DNA of 64,000 nucleotides from an uncultured Acidobacteriota bacterium (GCA_903845115.1 CAIMWE010000094.1:18593-82592), one strand, 5' to 3'; positions 7,959 to 17,266 are shown, numbered from the stretch's first letter. Notes: a model not told the origin generated them from the sequence alone. Numbers and translations: made by a program.

Positions 7959-8489
7959 CTAGTCGGCGATCTTGACGCCGGGGACGACCATCCGGAGGTG
8001 CTGGAGGAAGGCGACGGGGTCTTCCGGCGAGATGACGACCGTCCGGGAAGGGACGAAGAGGACGACGGTCCGCTTCGGGTCGGTGACGAAGGCCCTGTAG
8101 CGCCCGAGCTTACGGTTCCAGAAGAGCCCGGTGAACGAGTAGAGGCCGCCGTTCCCGAAGAGCCGCAGGGAGCCGCGCGTCGCAGAGGGGTCGGCGGCGG
8201 CCCGCGTGAGGCCGGCCAGCTCGACGCGGGTCGACCAGAGAAGCCGGTCGATACGCAGCTCGCCCGGGGCGACCTGGTAGCCCCGGACGACGAAGAGAGC
8301 CGCGCCGAAGGCGAGGAGAGGAAGAAGGAAGAGGACCAGCCGGGTCCCGAGAGGCTCGGCGATCGGGAGCCGCACTTCCCCGGAGATCACCCCGGCGACG
8401 ACGAGCCAGACCGCGACGAGAACCGCCGTCGAGAGCGCGGAGACCACCCGGAGGAGCGTGGACCAGGGGGCGGCCTTGCAGCGAAACAC
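7959..8489 (-). CDS. Membrane protein with bacterial PH-like domain
   Basis: 176 residues. Two hydrophobic segments (about residues 12-35 and 48-66) are followed by a beta-rich region (70-170) containing RIDRLLWSTRVEL and a conserved-looking tail, TVVISPEDPVAFLQHLR. The latter is typical of the bPH domain, where DPxxF(I/L)xxL closes the fold. Function unknown; such proteins are often small envelope proteins. It shares its 5' region with the remains of a methyltransferase gene on the same strand. Confidence 0.7.
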   Translation of the reverse strand: MFRCKAAPWSTLLRVVSALSTAVLVAVWLVVAGVISGEVRLPIAEPLGTRLVLFLLPLLAFGAALFVVRGYQVAPGELRIDRLLWSTRVELAGLTRAAADPSATRGSLRLFGNGGLYSFTGLFWNRKLGRYRAFVTDPKRTVVLFVPSRTVVISPEDPVAFLQHLRMVVPGVKIAD

Positions 8490-8553
8490 GTCGAGAGCCT
8501 CCGGAGGAGTCTACGCGCCGATCGGAGGAGACCCCGTCCTTCCCTTCCCGCCC

Positions 8554-8926
8554 CAGTCAGATCCCCCTGGATCTCCGCGATCTGCTCCAGGGCCGCCCGG
8601 AGGTCGTCGGCGACCTCGGCCGCGATGAAGTCTGGGTCCGGGAGGTTGTCGGGGACGACGACCGCGGCCCGGCCGTGGATCTCCAGGATCGGCCGGACGT
8701 GCTGGACGAAGTTGACCTGCTTGCTGCTGGTGGAGGCCCAGAAGTCGTCGCGCAGGATCGTCAGGGCGTCCCGTTCCTGCCCGCCCTCCTCGTTCACGTA
8801 GGCGACGCTCGACTTCTTCCCGAACGGTGGATTCGTCAGGACGACGTGGAAGTACTTGCCCCCGTGGCTGGCGAGGCGGACGATCGACCGACTCCCGGCG
8901 AGAGGGTGGTACGATGCCAGGATCAC
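8554..8926 (-). pseudogene. Type I restriction-modification methyltransferase (HsdM) relic
   Basis: The reading frame contains VVLTNPPFGKKSS, the N6-adenine methyltransferase catalytic motif IV (NPPF), then KQVNFVQHVRPIL and VVVPDN, which in HsdM lead into the central domain. Instead it jumps straight to LPDPDFIAAEVADDLRAALE, which resembles the C-terminal tail of HsdM. About 200 residues are missing between, and the N-terminal helical bundle and SAM motif I are absent. The open frame then runs on into unrelated sequence. No HsdR or HsdS is nearby. A remnant of a lost defence system. Confidence 0.75.
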
Positions 8927-8950
8927 AGACTCAGGGCCTCCGGGAGGAAA

Positions 8951-9865
8951 ATGATGAGATCGAGCCGCCCCAACCCCCTGACGTCCCCTCTGATCCGTGC
9001 GTTTCTCCTGGGTCTCGTCCTGCCGGCGGCGGTCGTCGAGTCCGCCGGAGAGCCAGGCACGCCGACCAAGGGGGGTTCGTACTTCGACTCATCGACGGGA
9101 GGGGAGCATCTCTCGGGCCAGCAGACAGGGACGTCGACCACCCTGACCTCCTCGATCAACCCGAGCAGTTTCAATCAGTCGACGACTCTGACGGCCACCG
9201 TCGTGGCGGTGGGCCAGGCCTTCGGGACCCCGAGCGGGCCGGTCACATTCATGGACGGGGCGACGACCCTCGGGACGGGGGCGCTCGACGGCTCGGGGGT
9301 GACGACCCTCGCCACGTCGAGCCTCACGGTCGGCTCCCACACCCTCACGGCCGTCTATGGCGGGGACACTAATTTCGCCACATCGACCTCCGCCCCCCTG
9401 ACGCAGATCGTCAACGCGGAAAAGCAGGCCACGGTGACAACGTGCAACTCGTCGTCAAACCCCTCGTGGCGGAGCGCGACCATAAGGTTTACGGGCCATC
9501 TCATTCTCTACCAATCCGCCACCAGGGGATCCAAGATCGACTCCGCCGGAGTGGGCCTCGACTACGCCCTGCCGACCGGGACCATGACGTTCTACGACGG
9601 GGCTACGCCGCTCGGGACCGAGACGCTGAGCCCGTTGCTCGAGGCGACGCTCACCATCAGCTCCCTGGCGGTGGGGAGCCACGCGATCACGGCGGACTAC
9701 AGCGGCGACTCGAACTACAGCGGGTCGACCTCCGACGTCCTGACGCAGATCGTCACCCCCGGAGAGGAGGTCCCGACCCTCTCCACGTGGGGCCTCGTCG
9801 CCCTGGTCGGCGCCCTCGGCGCCGCTGGGGCCTTCCTCCTCGGCCGCGGGCTCCTGGCCGGATAG
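8951..9865 (+). CDS. Exported Ig-like repeat protein with IPTL-CTERM-type sorting tail
   Basis: 304 residues. An N-terminal signal segment (about 12-30) is followed by two bacterial Ig-like repeats of the Ig_3/Big_5 type. The repeats show GPVTFMDGATTLGTG ... TLTAVYGGDTNFATSTS and GTMTFYDGATPLGTE ... AITADYSGDSNYSGSTS. The C-terminus reads VPTLSTWGLVALVGALGAAG followed by a short Arg-ending tail, the layout of IPTL-CTERM sorting signals (motif, membrane helix, basic end). Likely surface-anchored or processed on the outside. The first repeat is preceded by a low-complexity Ser/Thr linker. GGAGG lies just upstream of two consecutive ATGs; the second (8954) is better spaced. Confidence 0.85.
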   Translation: MMRSSRPNPLTSPLIRAFLLGLVLPAAVVESAGEPGTPTKGGSYFDSSTGGEHLSGQQTGTSTTLTSSINPSSFNQSTTLTATVVAVGQAFGTPSGPVTFMDGATTLGTGALDGSGVTTLATSSLTVGSHTLTAVYGGDTNFATSTSAPLTQIVNAEKQATVTTCNSSSNPSWRSATIRFTGHLILYQSATRGSKIDSAGVGLDYALPTGTMTFYDGATPLGTETLSPLLEATLTISSLAVGSHAITADYSGDSNYSGSTSDVLTQIVTPGEEVPTLSTWGLVALVGALGAAGAFLLGRGLLAG

Positions 9866-9879
9866 TCTTCCCGGGGGAA

Positions 9880-9894
9880 CCCCGCCCGGCGGGG
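9880..9894. terminator. GC-rich hairpin between convergent genes
   Basis: CCCCGCCCGGCGGGG, a near-perfect inverted repeat in the 39-base gap between two convergent genes. There is no T-tract, so intrinsic termination is uncertain. Confidence 0.4.
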
Positions 9895-9904
9895 GCCCGG
9901 GGGC

Positions 9905-11815
9905 TCAGCGCTCCAGGAACCAGGCCTCGGGCCGCAGCACGCGCACCTTCCGTTTCCCGCCCTCGAGAGCGATCCCGGCCTGGAGCACGCCGTACCTGAC
10001 GAGAGCCTTTCCCAGGACGCCCTGCTGCGTGGTCCTGGCCCTGGCCCGGACCTCCATGTTGCTCCAGGCGATCCGGGAGTCGTCGATCACGAGCGTTCCC
10101 CGGGAGAGGGAGCAGCGTCCGCCCCCCTTGATCACCCCGACGGTCAGGAGCTTCTTCTTCCAGCCCGGGAGGGGCGCGTCGGCCGAGAGGAAGACCGCCA
10201 CGGGACGCGAGTCGCTGGCGCGGAGCTCGAGGCTCCCCCGGACGTCGAACGAGTCCCCCAGCTGCAGCCGCGCCGCCGGAAAGGCGACGCTGGCGCTCCA
10301 GTCGGCCGCGGTTTCTTTCTCGTGCTTCGTCTTGAAGGCGAAACGCTCGAGGGCGAGGAGAGTCCCGCCCACGTCGAACGACTGCTCGAGCAGGTCGCCC
10401 CGGGGCACCTTCAGGTCGAGGGAGAAGGCCCCCTTGACCGCTACGCCGCCCGCGTCGAGCGAGAGGCCCTCGGCCTTCACCTTCATCGAGCCCTTGCAGG
10501 AGGCCCCCGACTTCGCCACGTCGAACGCCCCCTCGACCTTTCCGGCACCGCCGAGGATTCGAAGGCCGCCGCCTGGCGCGAGGACCTCGTTCAGGAAGGT
10601 GAGCCGGGGGAACTCGGCCGTCCCGAGCTCCAGGCGGCCCGAGAACTCCGAAGGGGGAATCTCGGCCAGGGACGCCGGCGTCTGGAGCGCGACCTTCAGG
10701 CCCCGGCCCTCGAGGATCGGGTCGGCCGCGTCACTCTTCCGGCTCAGGCCGTAGTGCTCGAACTCGACGACGAGCCTGGCTTCGGCATCGGGGGACCCGG
10801 TCCCGGCAGCGACGTCGAGCCGGGTCCTCGCCTTCCCCCTGGCCGTGAATCCCGCGAACGCGGCCCGCAGGTCGTCGGTCGCAAGCTCCACGGAACCTCC
10901 CGGCTCGAGCTTCCCGCCGTCGGCCACGAGGCGGACGGCGAGCCCGGCCTCCCCGCCGGCGAAGCGGATCCAGGGGGCGTTGCGAAGGTAGGCGTTGAGG
11001 TACGCGGCCCCCGAGGGCATCCGGGCGTCCAGGTCGACGCGAGCCCGGAGGAGCGGAACGATCTGGACGCCCCCCGGCACGTCCGGGTCGAACGGAGCCA
11101 CCTTTGCCAGGACGCTCATCCGCAGGCCGGAGATCGTCTCCTCGCCCCCGTTCTCGAGACGCGCGCCGTCGAAGCGGATGTCGGCGTGGGGGATCGAGAT
11201 CGTCCCGTCGCCCCCGATCGTCACGCTGGCGACGACGGTGCCCGGACCCCGGAGACGCCGCTCCCCGATCCAGACCTCCCGGACCTCCTCGAGCCGCGCC
11301 CGGGTGAAGACGACGGTGAGGCCGTCCTTCTTCCCGGGCGGTCCCGGCGGCGGACCGGAGTACGGGACCCACGGAACGCCTTCGATCGGGGCGACGCCCG
11401 CGGGCAGCGCCGCCGTTCCCTCGGCCGCGGCCGGGCGGTACCGCAGGCGGAACGCGACGCCCTTCGCCCGCAGCCAGACGACGTGAAGCCGGTTCGCCGG
11501 CAGCTCCAGCGGGTTGATGGCGCCCCAGACCGTCTCCACGGTCCCCTCGAGCTGGTCGCTGCGCCCCTGGTTCACGATCCGGAACCCCCGGATTCGAACG
11601 ACCCCGGGAACGACGGGCCAGACCGAGTCGAACGTGATGAGGAGCTTGCCGGGATCCGTGTTGATCCACCGCCCGACCTGGCCGGTCCGGACGAGGAAGA
11701 GGCCGGCCACGACGTAGACGACCTCCAGCGCCACGAGAACGCCGAGGACCACCAGAGCGGCGCGCCGAAGCCGCGAGCGCACGGTGGCCGCGAGGGCTTC
11801 AGGACCGGACGCCAC
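9905..11815 (-). CDS. AsmA-like inner-membrane-anchored protein, large periplasmic beta-rich domain
   Basis: About 636 residues from a GTG at 11815 (GGAGG 11 bases upstream); an ATG at 11953 would add 46 low-complexity Arg-rich residues. One N-terminal membrane helix (AALVVLGVLVALEVVYVVAG) is followed by a long periplasmic region of repeated beta strands. Segments such as KVEGAFDVAKSGASCKGSMK and VKGAFSLDLKVPRGDL resemble AsmA/YdbH/DUF748-type lipid-transfer or envelope proteins. I cannot assign it to a named family with certainty. It stands alone on the minus strand, convergent with the Ig-repeat gene. Confidence 0.6.
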   Translation of the reverse strand: MASGPEALAATVRSRLRRAALVVLGVLVALEVVYVVAGLFLVRTGQVGRWINTDPGKLLITFDSVWPVVPGVVRIRGFRIVNQGRSDQLEGTVETVWGAINPLELPANRLHVVWLRAKGVAFRLRYRPAAAEGTAALPAGVAPIEGVPWVPYSGPPPGPPGKKDGLTVVFTRARLEEVREVWIGERRLRGPGTVVASVTIGGDGTISIPHADIRFDGARLENGGEETISGLRMSVLAKVAPFDPDVPGGVQIVPLLRARVDLDARMPSGAAYLNAYLRNAPWIRFAGGEAGLAVRLVADGGKLEPGGSVELATDDLRAAFAGFTARGKARTRLDVAAGTGSPDAEARLVVEFEHYGLSRKSDAADPILEGRGLKVALQTPASLAEIPPSEFSGRLELGTAEFPRLTFLNEVLAPGGGLRILGGAGKVEGAFDVAKSGASCKGSMKVKAEGLSLDAGGVAVKGAFSLDLKVPRGDLLEQSFDVGGTLLALERFAFKTKHEKETAADWSASVAFPAARLQLGDSFDVRGSLELRASDSRPVAVFLSADAPLPGWKKKLLTVGVIKGGGRCSLSRGTLVIDDSRIAWSNMEVRARARTTQQGVLGKALVRYGVLQAGIALEGGKRKVRVLRPEAWFLER

Positions 11816-12126
11816 TTCGATCACCCCTCCCGAGGACGATTCCGCTCTTCCCTTGTTTCGTCCGGCGTCCCGAGGACGTGAAGGGGACGCCGATCCAGGC
11901 CGCCGTCTCGTCCGATGGGAAGTTACCCCAGATCCGCCGCGGAGTCGCGGCATCTCCGCGGGCCTCTGGGACAGGCTCTTCGTGACCCTGCCGTCTGCGT
12001 CTCTCGACGGAGGCGCCGCGACGGTCGCAGGCAGGATCCCGGGCCGACCGGTGATCCCTGGGCGACCGGGCGGCTTGGCCTTGCGACCCGATCACACGAA
12101 TAAATTAAGGAAGATCACTAACTATC

Positions 12127-12141
12127 CCGAATAATATTCGG
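12127..12141. promoter_or_regulatory. AT-rich perfect palindrome, candidate operator
   Basis: CCGAATAATATTCGG is a 15-base perfect inverted repeat with a central A. It lies in an unusually AT-rich island (about 12095-12145) within the 460-base gap upstream of the aldo/keto reductase. The rest of the gap (11816-12279) shows no gene. Confidence 0.4.
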
Positions 12142-12279
12142 ATCGCCCACCTCGCGGACTCTGTATCGAAGGTAGGCGTAATTGAGCCGCAAGTCAAGTC
12201 CGGCGCACGTGTGACGGACTCGCCTCCCGTTCCGGTATTCTTCTGGTCGGCCCAGCAACCCCGGCTTTGGAGGTGAACG

Positions 12280-13488
12280 ATGATCGATCGGCGCGGCTTT
12301 CTGCGCTCTGGCACCGTCGGCCTCGCTGCACTCGGCGTGGCGCCCCAGCTGCTTCCAGCCGAGGAGCAGAAGGCCGCTCCCCCGCCGGAGCCGCCCAGGG
12401 CCCCCGCCCCTGCCCGCCGGACCCTCGGGCGGACCGGAATCACGCTTCCCGTCGTCTCCATGGGCGTGATGAACGCCGACAACCCGAGCCTCGTCCGGGC
12501 GGCCCTGGACGGAGGCATCGTCCACTTCGACACCGCCCACGGCTACCAGCGGGGACGCAACGAGGAGATGCTGGGAGAGGTCTTCAAGACCGTGAAGCGG
12601 GATTCCTTCACCGTCGCCACCAAGGTCGTGCCGCCGGGGGCGGACCGCAGCACCGGCCTCTTCGGCCCCGAGACCAAGGCCGAGCCCTTCGTCGAGATGT
12701 TCCACCTGAGTCTGAAGCGGCTCCAGACGGACCACGTCGACATCCTCCTCCTGCACAACGCCACCCGCCGCGAGGGGGTCCTCTTCGAGCCGATCCTGAA
12801 GGCGATGCAGCGCCTGAAGAAGGAGGGGAAGGCCCGGTTCATCGGCGTCTCCACGCACGGCAACGAGCCCGAGGTCATCCGCGCGGCGGTCGAGAGCAAG
12901 GTCCTCGACGTGGTCCTGACCGCCTACAACTTCCGCCAGGCCCACCACGCCGAGGTGCTGACGGCCTGCCGGGAGGCGTCCCGGGCGGGGCTCGGCATCG
13001 TCGCGATGAAGACCCAGGCCGGGGGCCGCTTCTCGAAGGACAACCCGAAGCCGGTGAACATGAAGGCCGCCCTCAAGTGGGCCCTCCAGGACCCCTGCGT
13101 CACCACCGCCATCCCCGGCTTCACCACCTTCGACCAGCTCGCGGAGGACCTGGTCGTCCTGAAGGACCTGCAGCTGACCGACGCCGAACGGCTCGACCTC
13201 GCGGGCGCCACGAAGAGTGCCGGCCTCTACTGCCAGCAGTGCGAGACCTGCGTTCCGCAGTGCCCCCGGGGCTTGCCGATCCCCGACCTGATGCGCGGCT
13301 ACATGTACGCCGCCGGGTACCGCAACCTCCTTCACGCCAAGGACCTCGTCGAATCCCTCTCCCTGGCCGAGGCCCCCTGCTCGTCCTGCACGGGCTGCTC
13401 GGTCCACTGCGTCCAGGGATTCGAGGTCCGGCCCCGGATCGAGGAGCTCCTTTCGCTCCGGAGGGTCCAGGACGCCTTCCTCGCGTGA
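12280..13488 (+). CDS. Tat-exported aldo/keto reductase with two C-terminal ferredoxin-like motifs
   Basis: 402 residues. The N-terminus MIDRRGFLRSG followed by a hydrophobic stretch is a twin-arginine signal. A Pro-rich linker leads into an aldo/keto reductase barrel: LGRTGITLPVVSMG, the HFDTAHGYQRGRNEEMLGE active-site region with catalytic Asp/Tyr, and KVVPPG. The C-terminal part has CQQCETCVPQC (about residue 320) and CSSCTGCSVHC (about 370), both with CxxCxxCxxxC spacing, suggesting two [4Fe-4S] clusters. Such AKR-ferredoxin fusions are known; their electron partners and substrates are mostly unknown. GGAGG lies seven bases upstream of the ATG. The next gene overlaps its stop (GTGA). Confidence 0.88.
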   Translation: MIDRRGFLRSGTVGLAALGVAPQLLPAEEQKAAPPPEPPRAPAPARRTLGRTGITLPVVSMGVMNADNPSLVRAALDGGIVHFDTAHGYQRGRNEEMLGEVFKTVKRDSFTVATKVVPPGADRSTGLFGPETKAEPFVEMFHLSLKRLQTDHVDILLLHNATRREGVLFEPILKAMQRLKKEGKARFIGVSTHGNEPEVIRAAVESKVLDVVLTAYNFRQAHHAEVLTACREASRAGLGIVAMKTQAGGRFSKDNPKPVNMKAALKWALQDPCVTTAIPGFTTFDQLAEDLVVLKDLQLTDAERLDLAGATKSAGLYCQQCETCVPQCPRGLPIPDLMRGYMYAAGYRNLLHAKDLVESLSLAEAPCSSCTGCSVHCVQGFEVRPRIEELLSLRRVQDAFLA

Positions 13489-14348
13489 GAGTCCCCATCC
13501 TGACCGGCGCGGTGCTCCTCCTCGTCGGCCTCCACGCCGGCGCGGTTCCCGCGGCCCTCGCCCCGCCCGTGCCCCTACCGGGCTGGGCCACGAAGGAGGC
13601 CCCGCTCCGGTACACGCCCGAGGACCTCTACGAGTACATCGACGGCGCGGCCGAGGCCTTCATCGACGCCGATTTCCGCGAGCTGATCTCCCAGGAATAC
13701 GAGGCGCCGGGCGGCCGCAGCCTCACCGTCGACCTCTACCGGCACGCCGACCCCGCCTGCGCGTTCGGGATCTACAGCCAGGAGCGGCCCCGGCAGGGCG
13801 CCTTTCTCCCCCTCGGGGTGCAGGGCTACTACGAGCGCGGGATCCTCAACTTCGTCAAGGGCGACACCTACGTGAAGCTGGCCGCCTTCGGCCTCGGCGA
13901 CACCGACCGGCAGGGGCTCCTCGAGGCGGCCACCGCGGTGGCGGCCCGGATCCAGGGCGAGACGCGGATGCCGAAGCTCTTCCAGGCGTTCCCCGCCGAG
14001 GGGAAGGTCGCCGGCTCGGAGCGCTATCTCCGCCGGAACGCCCTCGGCTACCCCTTCCTGGAGCGAGCCTTCGTCGCCGACTACTCGATCGGAGGGAAGA
14101 AGCTCTCCCTGTGGATCCTCGCCCCCGGCGACGAAGCCGGGGCGAAGACGGTGCTGGCGACCTACCTGAAGTCCCAGGGGACGCCGGACGTCCCCGCGCC
14201 GGGAACGCCTCTCACCCTCCAGGACAGGCACCACGGGACGCTGACGATCCTCCGCTCGGGCGCCCACGTCGTCATCCTTCTCGGCGACGCCGGCCCCGGC
14301 GCCCGGCTCCTCCTCGAAGGGGTCCGGCAGGGCCTCCCGGCGCTCTGA
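13485..14348 (+). CDS. DUF6599-family exported protein
   Basis: 287 residues from a GTG overlapping the previous stop, so translationally coupled to the reductase. A hydrophobic signal segment (residues 5-25) precedes YTPEDLYEYIDGAAEAFIDA, the hallmark opening of DUF6599. QEYEAPGGRSLTVDLYRHAD, FGIYSQERP and FVKGDTYVKL follow. Function unknown; in Acidobacteriota-like genomes the family is often found beside redox proteins. The pairing with a Tat-exported Fe-S oxidoreductase suggests a periplasmic redox complex, which is inference. Confidence 0.75.
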   Translation: MRVPILTGAVLLLVGLHAGAVPAALAPPVPLPGWATKEAPLRYTPEDLYEYIDGAAEAFIDADFRELISQEYEAPGGRSLTVDLYRHADPACAFGIYSQERPRQGAFLPLGVQGYYERGILNFVKGDTYVKLAAFGLGDTDRQGLLEAATAVAARIQGETRMPKLFQAFPAEGKVAGSERYLRRNALGYPFLERAFVADYSIGGKKLSLWILAPGDEAGAKTVLATYLKSQGTPDVPAPGTPLTLQDRHHGTLTILRSGAHVVILLGDAGPGARLLLEGVRQGLPAL

Positions 14349-14501
14349 GCCCCCCCTTCACGCCGGACGGTCCCGGCACGCGCGTCCTGGCCGGGCGGGC
14401 GCACCATTCCCCCTCCAGGCCGCTGGGGCTCCTCTGCGATATCGTCCCCGCACCGGCCGCGCCGATTCGCGCGCCGCGAACCGACCTCACGGAGGCTGAC
14501 C

Positions 14502-15818
14502 ATGCTCACGGACCTCATCCCCGACACGGCCCTCAACGTTGGCCTTCCCGCCGTCAAGCGCGCCCTCGGCGTGGTGACCCGGGTCCTGCCGATCCCGCAG
14601 CCGACCCTGATGGTGGGACCCGGCTCCAGCATCCGGCTCGGGGAGACCATCAGCGGCCTCGGCCACCGCAGGATCTTCGTCGTCACCGACGGCGTCATCA
14701 CACGGCTGGGCCTCGCCACCCCGTTGCTCGAGGCCCTGACGCGAGGCGGTTCCGCCTTCGTCGTCTTCGACGAGATCACGCCCGACGCCCCGATCCCGCT
14801 CGTCGAAAAGGGGATCGAGATGTACCGCCGGGAAAGCTGCGACGCGATCGTCGCATTCGGGGGCGGCTCGGTGATGGACTCGGCGAAGGCCATCGGCGTC
14901 TCGGTCGCCAACGACAAGCACCCTCGCGAGCTGGTCGGCTACTTCAAGGGATGGAGCGCCCCGCCCCCGATCTACGCCGTGCCGACCACCGCGGGAACCG
15001 GGTCGGAGGTGACCGTCGCCGCCGTGATCTCGGACCCGGAGAACCACACCAAGCTGGTCATCGCGGACACGCGGATGGTCCCCCGCCTCGCGGCCCTCGA
15101 CCCGTGCCTGATGACGGGCCTCCCCGGGCCGATCACCGCGGCCACCGGGATGGACGCCCTGACCCACGCGATCGAGGCCTACATCGGCCAGTGGGGGACC
15201 GACTTCACCGACCGGATGGCCCTCGCCGCCGTCGCGATGATCTACGAGAACCTGCCGATCGCGTACACGAACGGCCAGGACCTCGGCGCGCGGGAGAAGA
15301 TGGCGCTGGCCTCGACGTACGCCGGCCTCGCCTTCACGCGGGCCAACGTCGGGAACGTCCACGCGATCGCGCACCAGCTCGGCGGGCTCTACCACACGCC
15401 GCACGGCCTCGCGAACGCCATCGTGCTGCCTCCCGTCCTCCGCTTCTCGAGCCCTTCGTGCACCGCCAAGCTCGCCGCCCTGGCGGTGCGGGCCGGCGTG
15501 GGAGAGAGCGGCCAGCCGGAGGACGGGCTGGCACGGACGTTCCTGGACTCCGTCGAGGCCCTGAACGCCTCGCTGGGGATCCCGGCTCGCCTCGACACGC
15601 TCCGAGAGGAGGACATCCCGGGACTCGCGAAGGCCGCCTGCTGGGAAGCGGACACGAGCTACCCGGTCCCGGCCCGGATGTCCCGGACCGCGTGCGAGCA
15701 GCTGCTCCGCCAGATCCTGCCGGTGCCTGGCGGTCCGGAACCGCTAGCGCGGCAAGGAAGCAAGGCCAAGGCGCCGCCCCGGAAGAAGCGCGCACGCCCG
15801 CGGCCAGACGCCGGATAG
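14502..15818 (+). CDS. Iron-containing alcohol dehydrogenase
   Basis: 438 residues. Group III alcohol dehydrogenase fold: nucleotide-binding GGGSVMDSAK (about residues 124-133), PTTAGTGSEV, a metal-site region MDALTHAIEAY, and NVGNVHAIAHQLGGLYHTPH containing the remaining His ligands. It would interconvert an aldehyde and an alcohol with NAD(P)H. The last 30 residues are an added Lys/Arg/Pro/Ala tail (KAKAPPRKKRARPRPDAG), unusual for the family. Close to WS/DGAT and reductase-like genes, it could supply fatty alcohols. GGAGG is well placed upstream of the ATG. Confidence 0.88.
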   Translation: MLTDLIPDTALNVGLPAVKRALGVVTRVLPIPQPTLMVGPGSSIRLGETISGLGHRRIFVVTDGVITRLGLATPLLEALTRGGSAFVVFDEITPDAPIPLVEKGIEMYRRESCDAIVAFGGGSVMDSAKAIGVSVANDKHPRELVGYFKGWSAPPPIYAVPTTAGTGSEVTVAAVISDPENHTKLVIADTRMVPRLAALDPCLMTGLPGPITAATGMDALTHAIEAYIGQWGTDFTDRMALAAVAMIYENLPIAYTNGQDLGAREKMALASTYAGLAFTRANVGNVHAIAHQLGGLYHTPHGLANAIVLPPVLRFSSPSCTAKLAALAVRAGVGESGQPEDGLARTFLDSVEALNASLGIPARLDTLREEDIPGLAKAACWEADTSYPVPARMSRTACEQLLRQILPVPGGPEPLARQGSKAKAPPRKKRARPRPDAG

Positions 15819-15829
15819 GTTTTTCGCGG

Positions 15830-15849
15830 GCGTTCCGCCGGCGGAACGC
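15830..15849. terminator. 20-base perfect palindrome between convergent genes
   Basis: GCGTTCCGCCGGCGGAACGC reads identically on both strands and could form an eight-pair stem with a CCGG loop. It lies in the 51-base gap between the convergent alcohol dehydrogenase and WS/DGAT genes. No T-tract follows on either strand. Confidence 0.5.
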
Positions 15850-15869
15850 GAAGCCGCGGGTACCGGTGC

Positions 15870-17261
15870 TCAGCGCGTGTGCGCGTCGAGCACCGCGGCT
15901 TCGAGCTCCGTGAAAGCCTCCTGGACGTAGGTGCTCAACCGATCCAGGTTCGCCACCTGATTGGTGGCGATCAGCCCGAAGAAGAGCTGATCGGCGTAGC
16001 TGACGAGCGTGATGTTGAGGAGGTTGCTCGGCGGCAGTGTGCTGATCGGGTGAATCTCCGTCATCTTCGCGCCCCGCAGGAAGAGGCGCTCCTTGGGCCC
16101 GGGTACGTTCGACACGAGCGTGTTGCTCATGGGCGGCAGCATCTCGCTCAGGTTGAGCGTTTCCGCGGCCTGTGCCACGACATTGCTGAGGATCGTGTAC
16201 GACTCGATCGCTTGCGGGGCGACGTTGTCGACCATGTTGCGAACGCCGCGGAGGGAGAACCCGATGTTCCGCAGCCGGATGTAAGGGTCGTCGGTGGGCG
16301 GCGACAGCTCCACCTGGATGATCCCGATCCTGTTGCCCGCCGTCTTCTCGCCGGGCTTGCGCAAGCTCACGGGCATCTGGATCGTAATGGGGCGCTCGAG
16401 CTCGTAGGCCTGGCCCTCGAGATAACGCCTCAGGGCCCCGTCCAGGCAGGTCAGGGCGACGTGGTTCAGCGTGGAGCGCGTCTTCTTTCGTATGAGGTTC
16501 ACGCGCTCCATCGGGACGGCCGCGGTGGCGAACTGCCGGCCCTTGGTGACCGAACCGGTGAGCGGCGTCTTCTCCGTCGCGATGAACGGGAGCGCGATGG
16601 CGTTCTTCGTCAGATTCGCGCTCTCCAGCACCAGCATGGCCGCGAGCCGTCCGAGCCCCAGAGCGCGGAGCCCCGTGTCCACGGCGCCGTTCCAGATCGT
16701 CTCCAGCAACTCCCTGCCGCCATTCTTCTCCCGATCGCGTTCAACGCCGTGCGTCTCCGTCCAGAACGGTCTAAGGGCGAGGTCGTCCGCCGTCGTCGCC
16801 AGACTCTCGGCCGCCCAGCGCAACACCGTGACGCCGTCCGCAACGGCGTGGTGGATCTTCAGGTAGAGGGCAAATCGCCCGCCCTCGACCCCGTCGATCA
16901 CGTGGACCTCCCACAGCGGGCGCGACCGGTCGAGCATCGGCGTGTGGAGCTTCGCCACGAGCTTGTAAAGCGACTTCCTGTCGTTCTCGCCACGAGGGAG
17001 CGGGTGATAGAAGACGTGCTGCTTCAGGTCGACGGCGTCGACCTCCCGCCAGCGCGGCATCGCCGCCAGGGAGAACACGATCACGCGGTTGAACGGCGCC
17101 TGGACCTTCGTATGCTCGAGGAATTCCGTGGTGAGCCGCCTGGCGAGCCCTGCGGCTGCGTTCGCGGGCTTCTCGAAGACCAGCAGCCCCGCCACGTGCT
17201 TCGGGCTCGCGGCGGACTCCGTGACGAAGAACCCTAGATCGAGAACCGAGAGGCCTGCCAT
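15870..17261 (-). CDS. Wax ester synthase / diacylglycerol acyltransferase (WS/DGAT)
   Basis: 463 residues. The bifunctional WS/DGAT family transfers an acyl group from acyl-CoA to a fatty alcohol or diacylglycerol. The catalytic HHxxxDG is at residues 137-143 (HHAVADG), with PLWEVHVIDG before it. The C-terminal WSD1_C domain shows VSNVPGPKERLFLRGAKM and LLNITLVSYADQLFFGL. Length is typical. The ATG lies six bases after the stop of the acyl-reductase-like gene, so the two are one operon. This fits reduction of acyl thioesters followed by ester formation. Substrate choice cannot be read from sequence. Confidence 0.92.
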   Translation of the reverse strand: MAGLSVLDLGFFVTESAASPKHVAGLLVFEKPANAAAGLARRLTTEFLEHTKVQAPFNRVIVFSLAAMPRWREVDAVDLKQHVFYHPLPRGENDRKSLYKLVAKLHTPMLDRSRPLWEVHVIDGVEGGRFALYLKIHHAVADGVTVLRWAAESLATTADDLALRPFWTETHGVERDREKNGGRELLETIWNGAVDTGLRALGLGRLAAMLVLESANLTKNAIALPFIATEKTPLTGSVTKGRQFATAAVPMERVNLIRKKTRSTLNHVALTCLDGALRRYLEGQAYELERPITIQMPVSLRKPGEKTAGNRIGIIQVELSPPTDDPYIRLRNIGFSLRGVRNMVDNVAPQAIESYTILSNVVAQAAETLNLSEMLPPMSNTLVSNVPGPKERLFLRGAKMTEIHPISTLPPSNLLNITLVSYADQLFFGLIATNQVANLDRLSTYVQEAFTELEAAVLDAHTR

Positions 17262-17266
17262 CGCGA

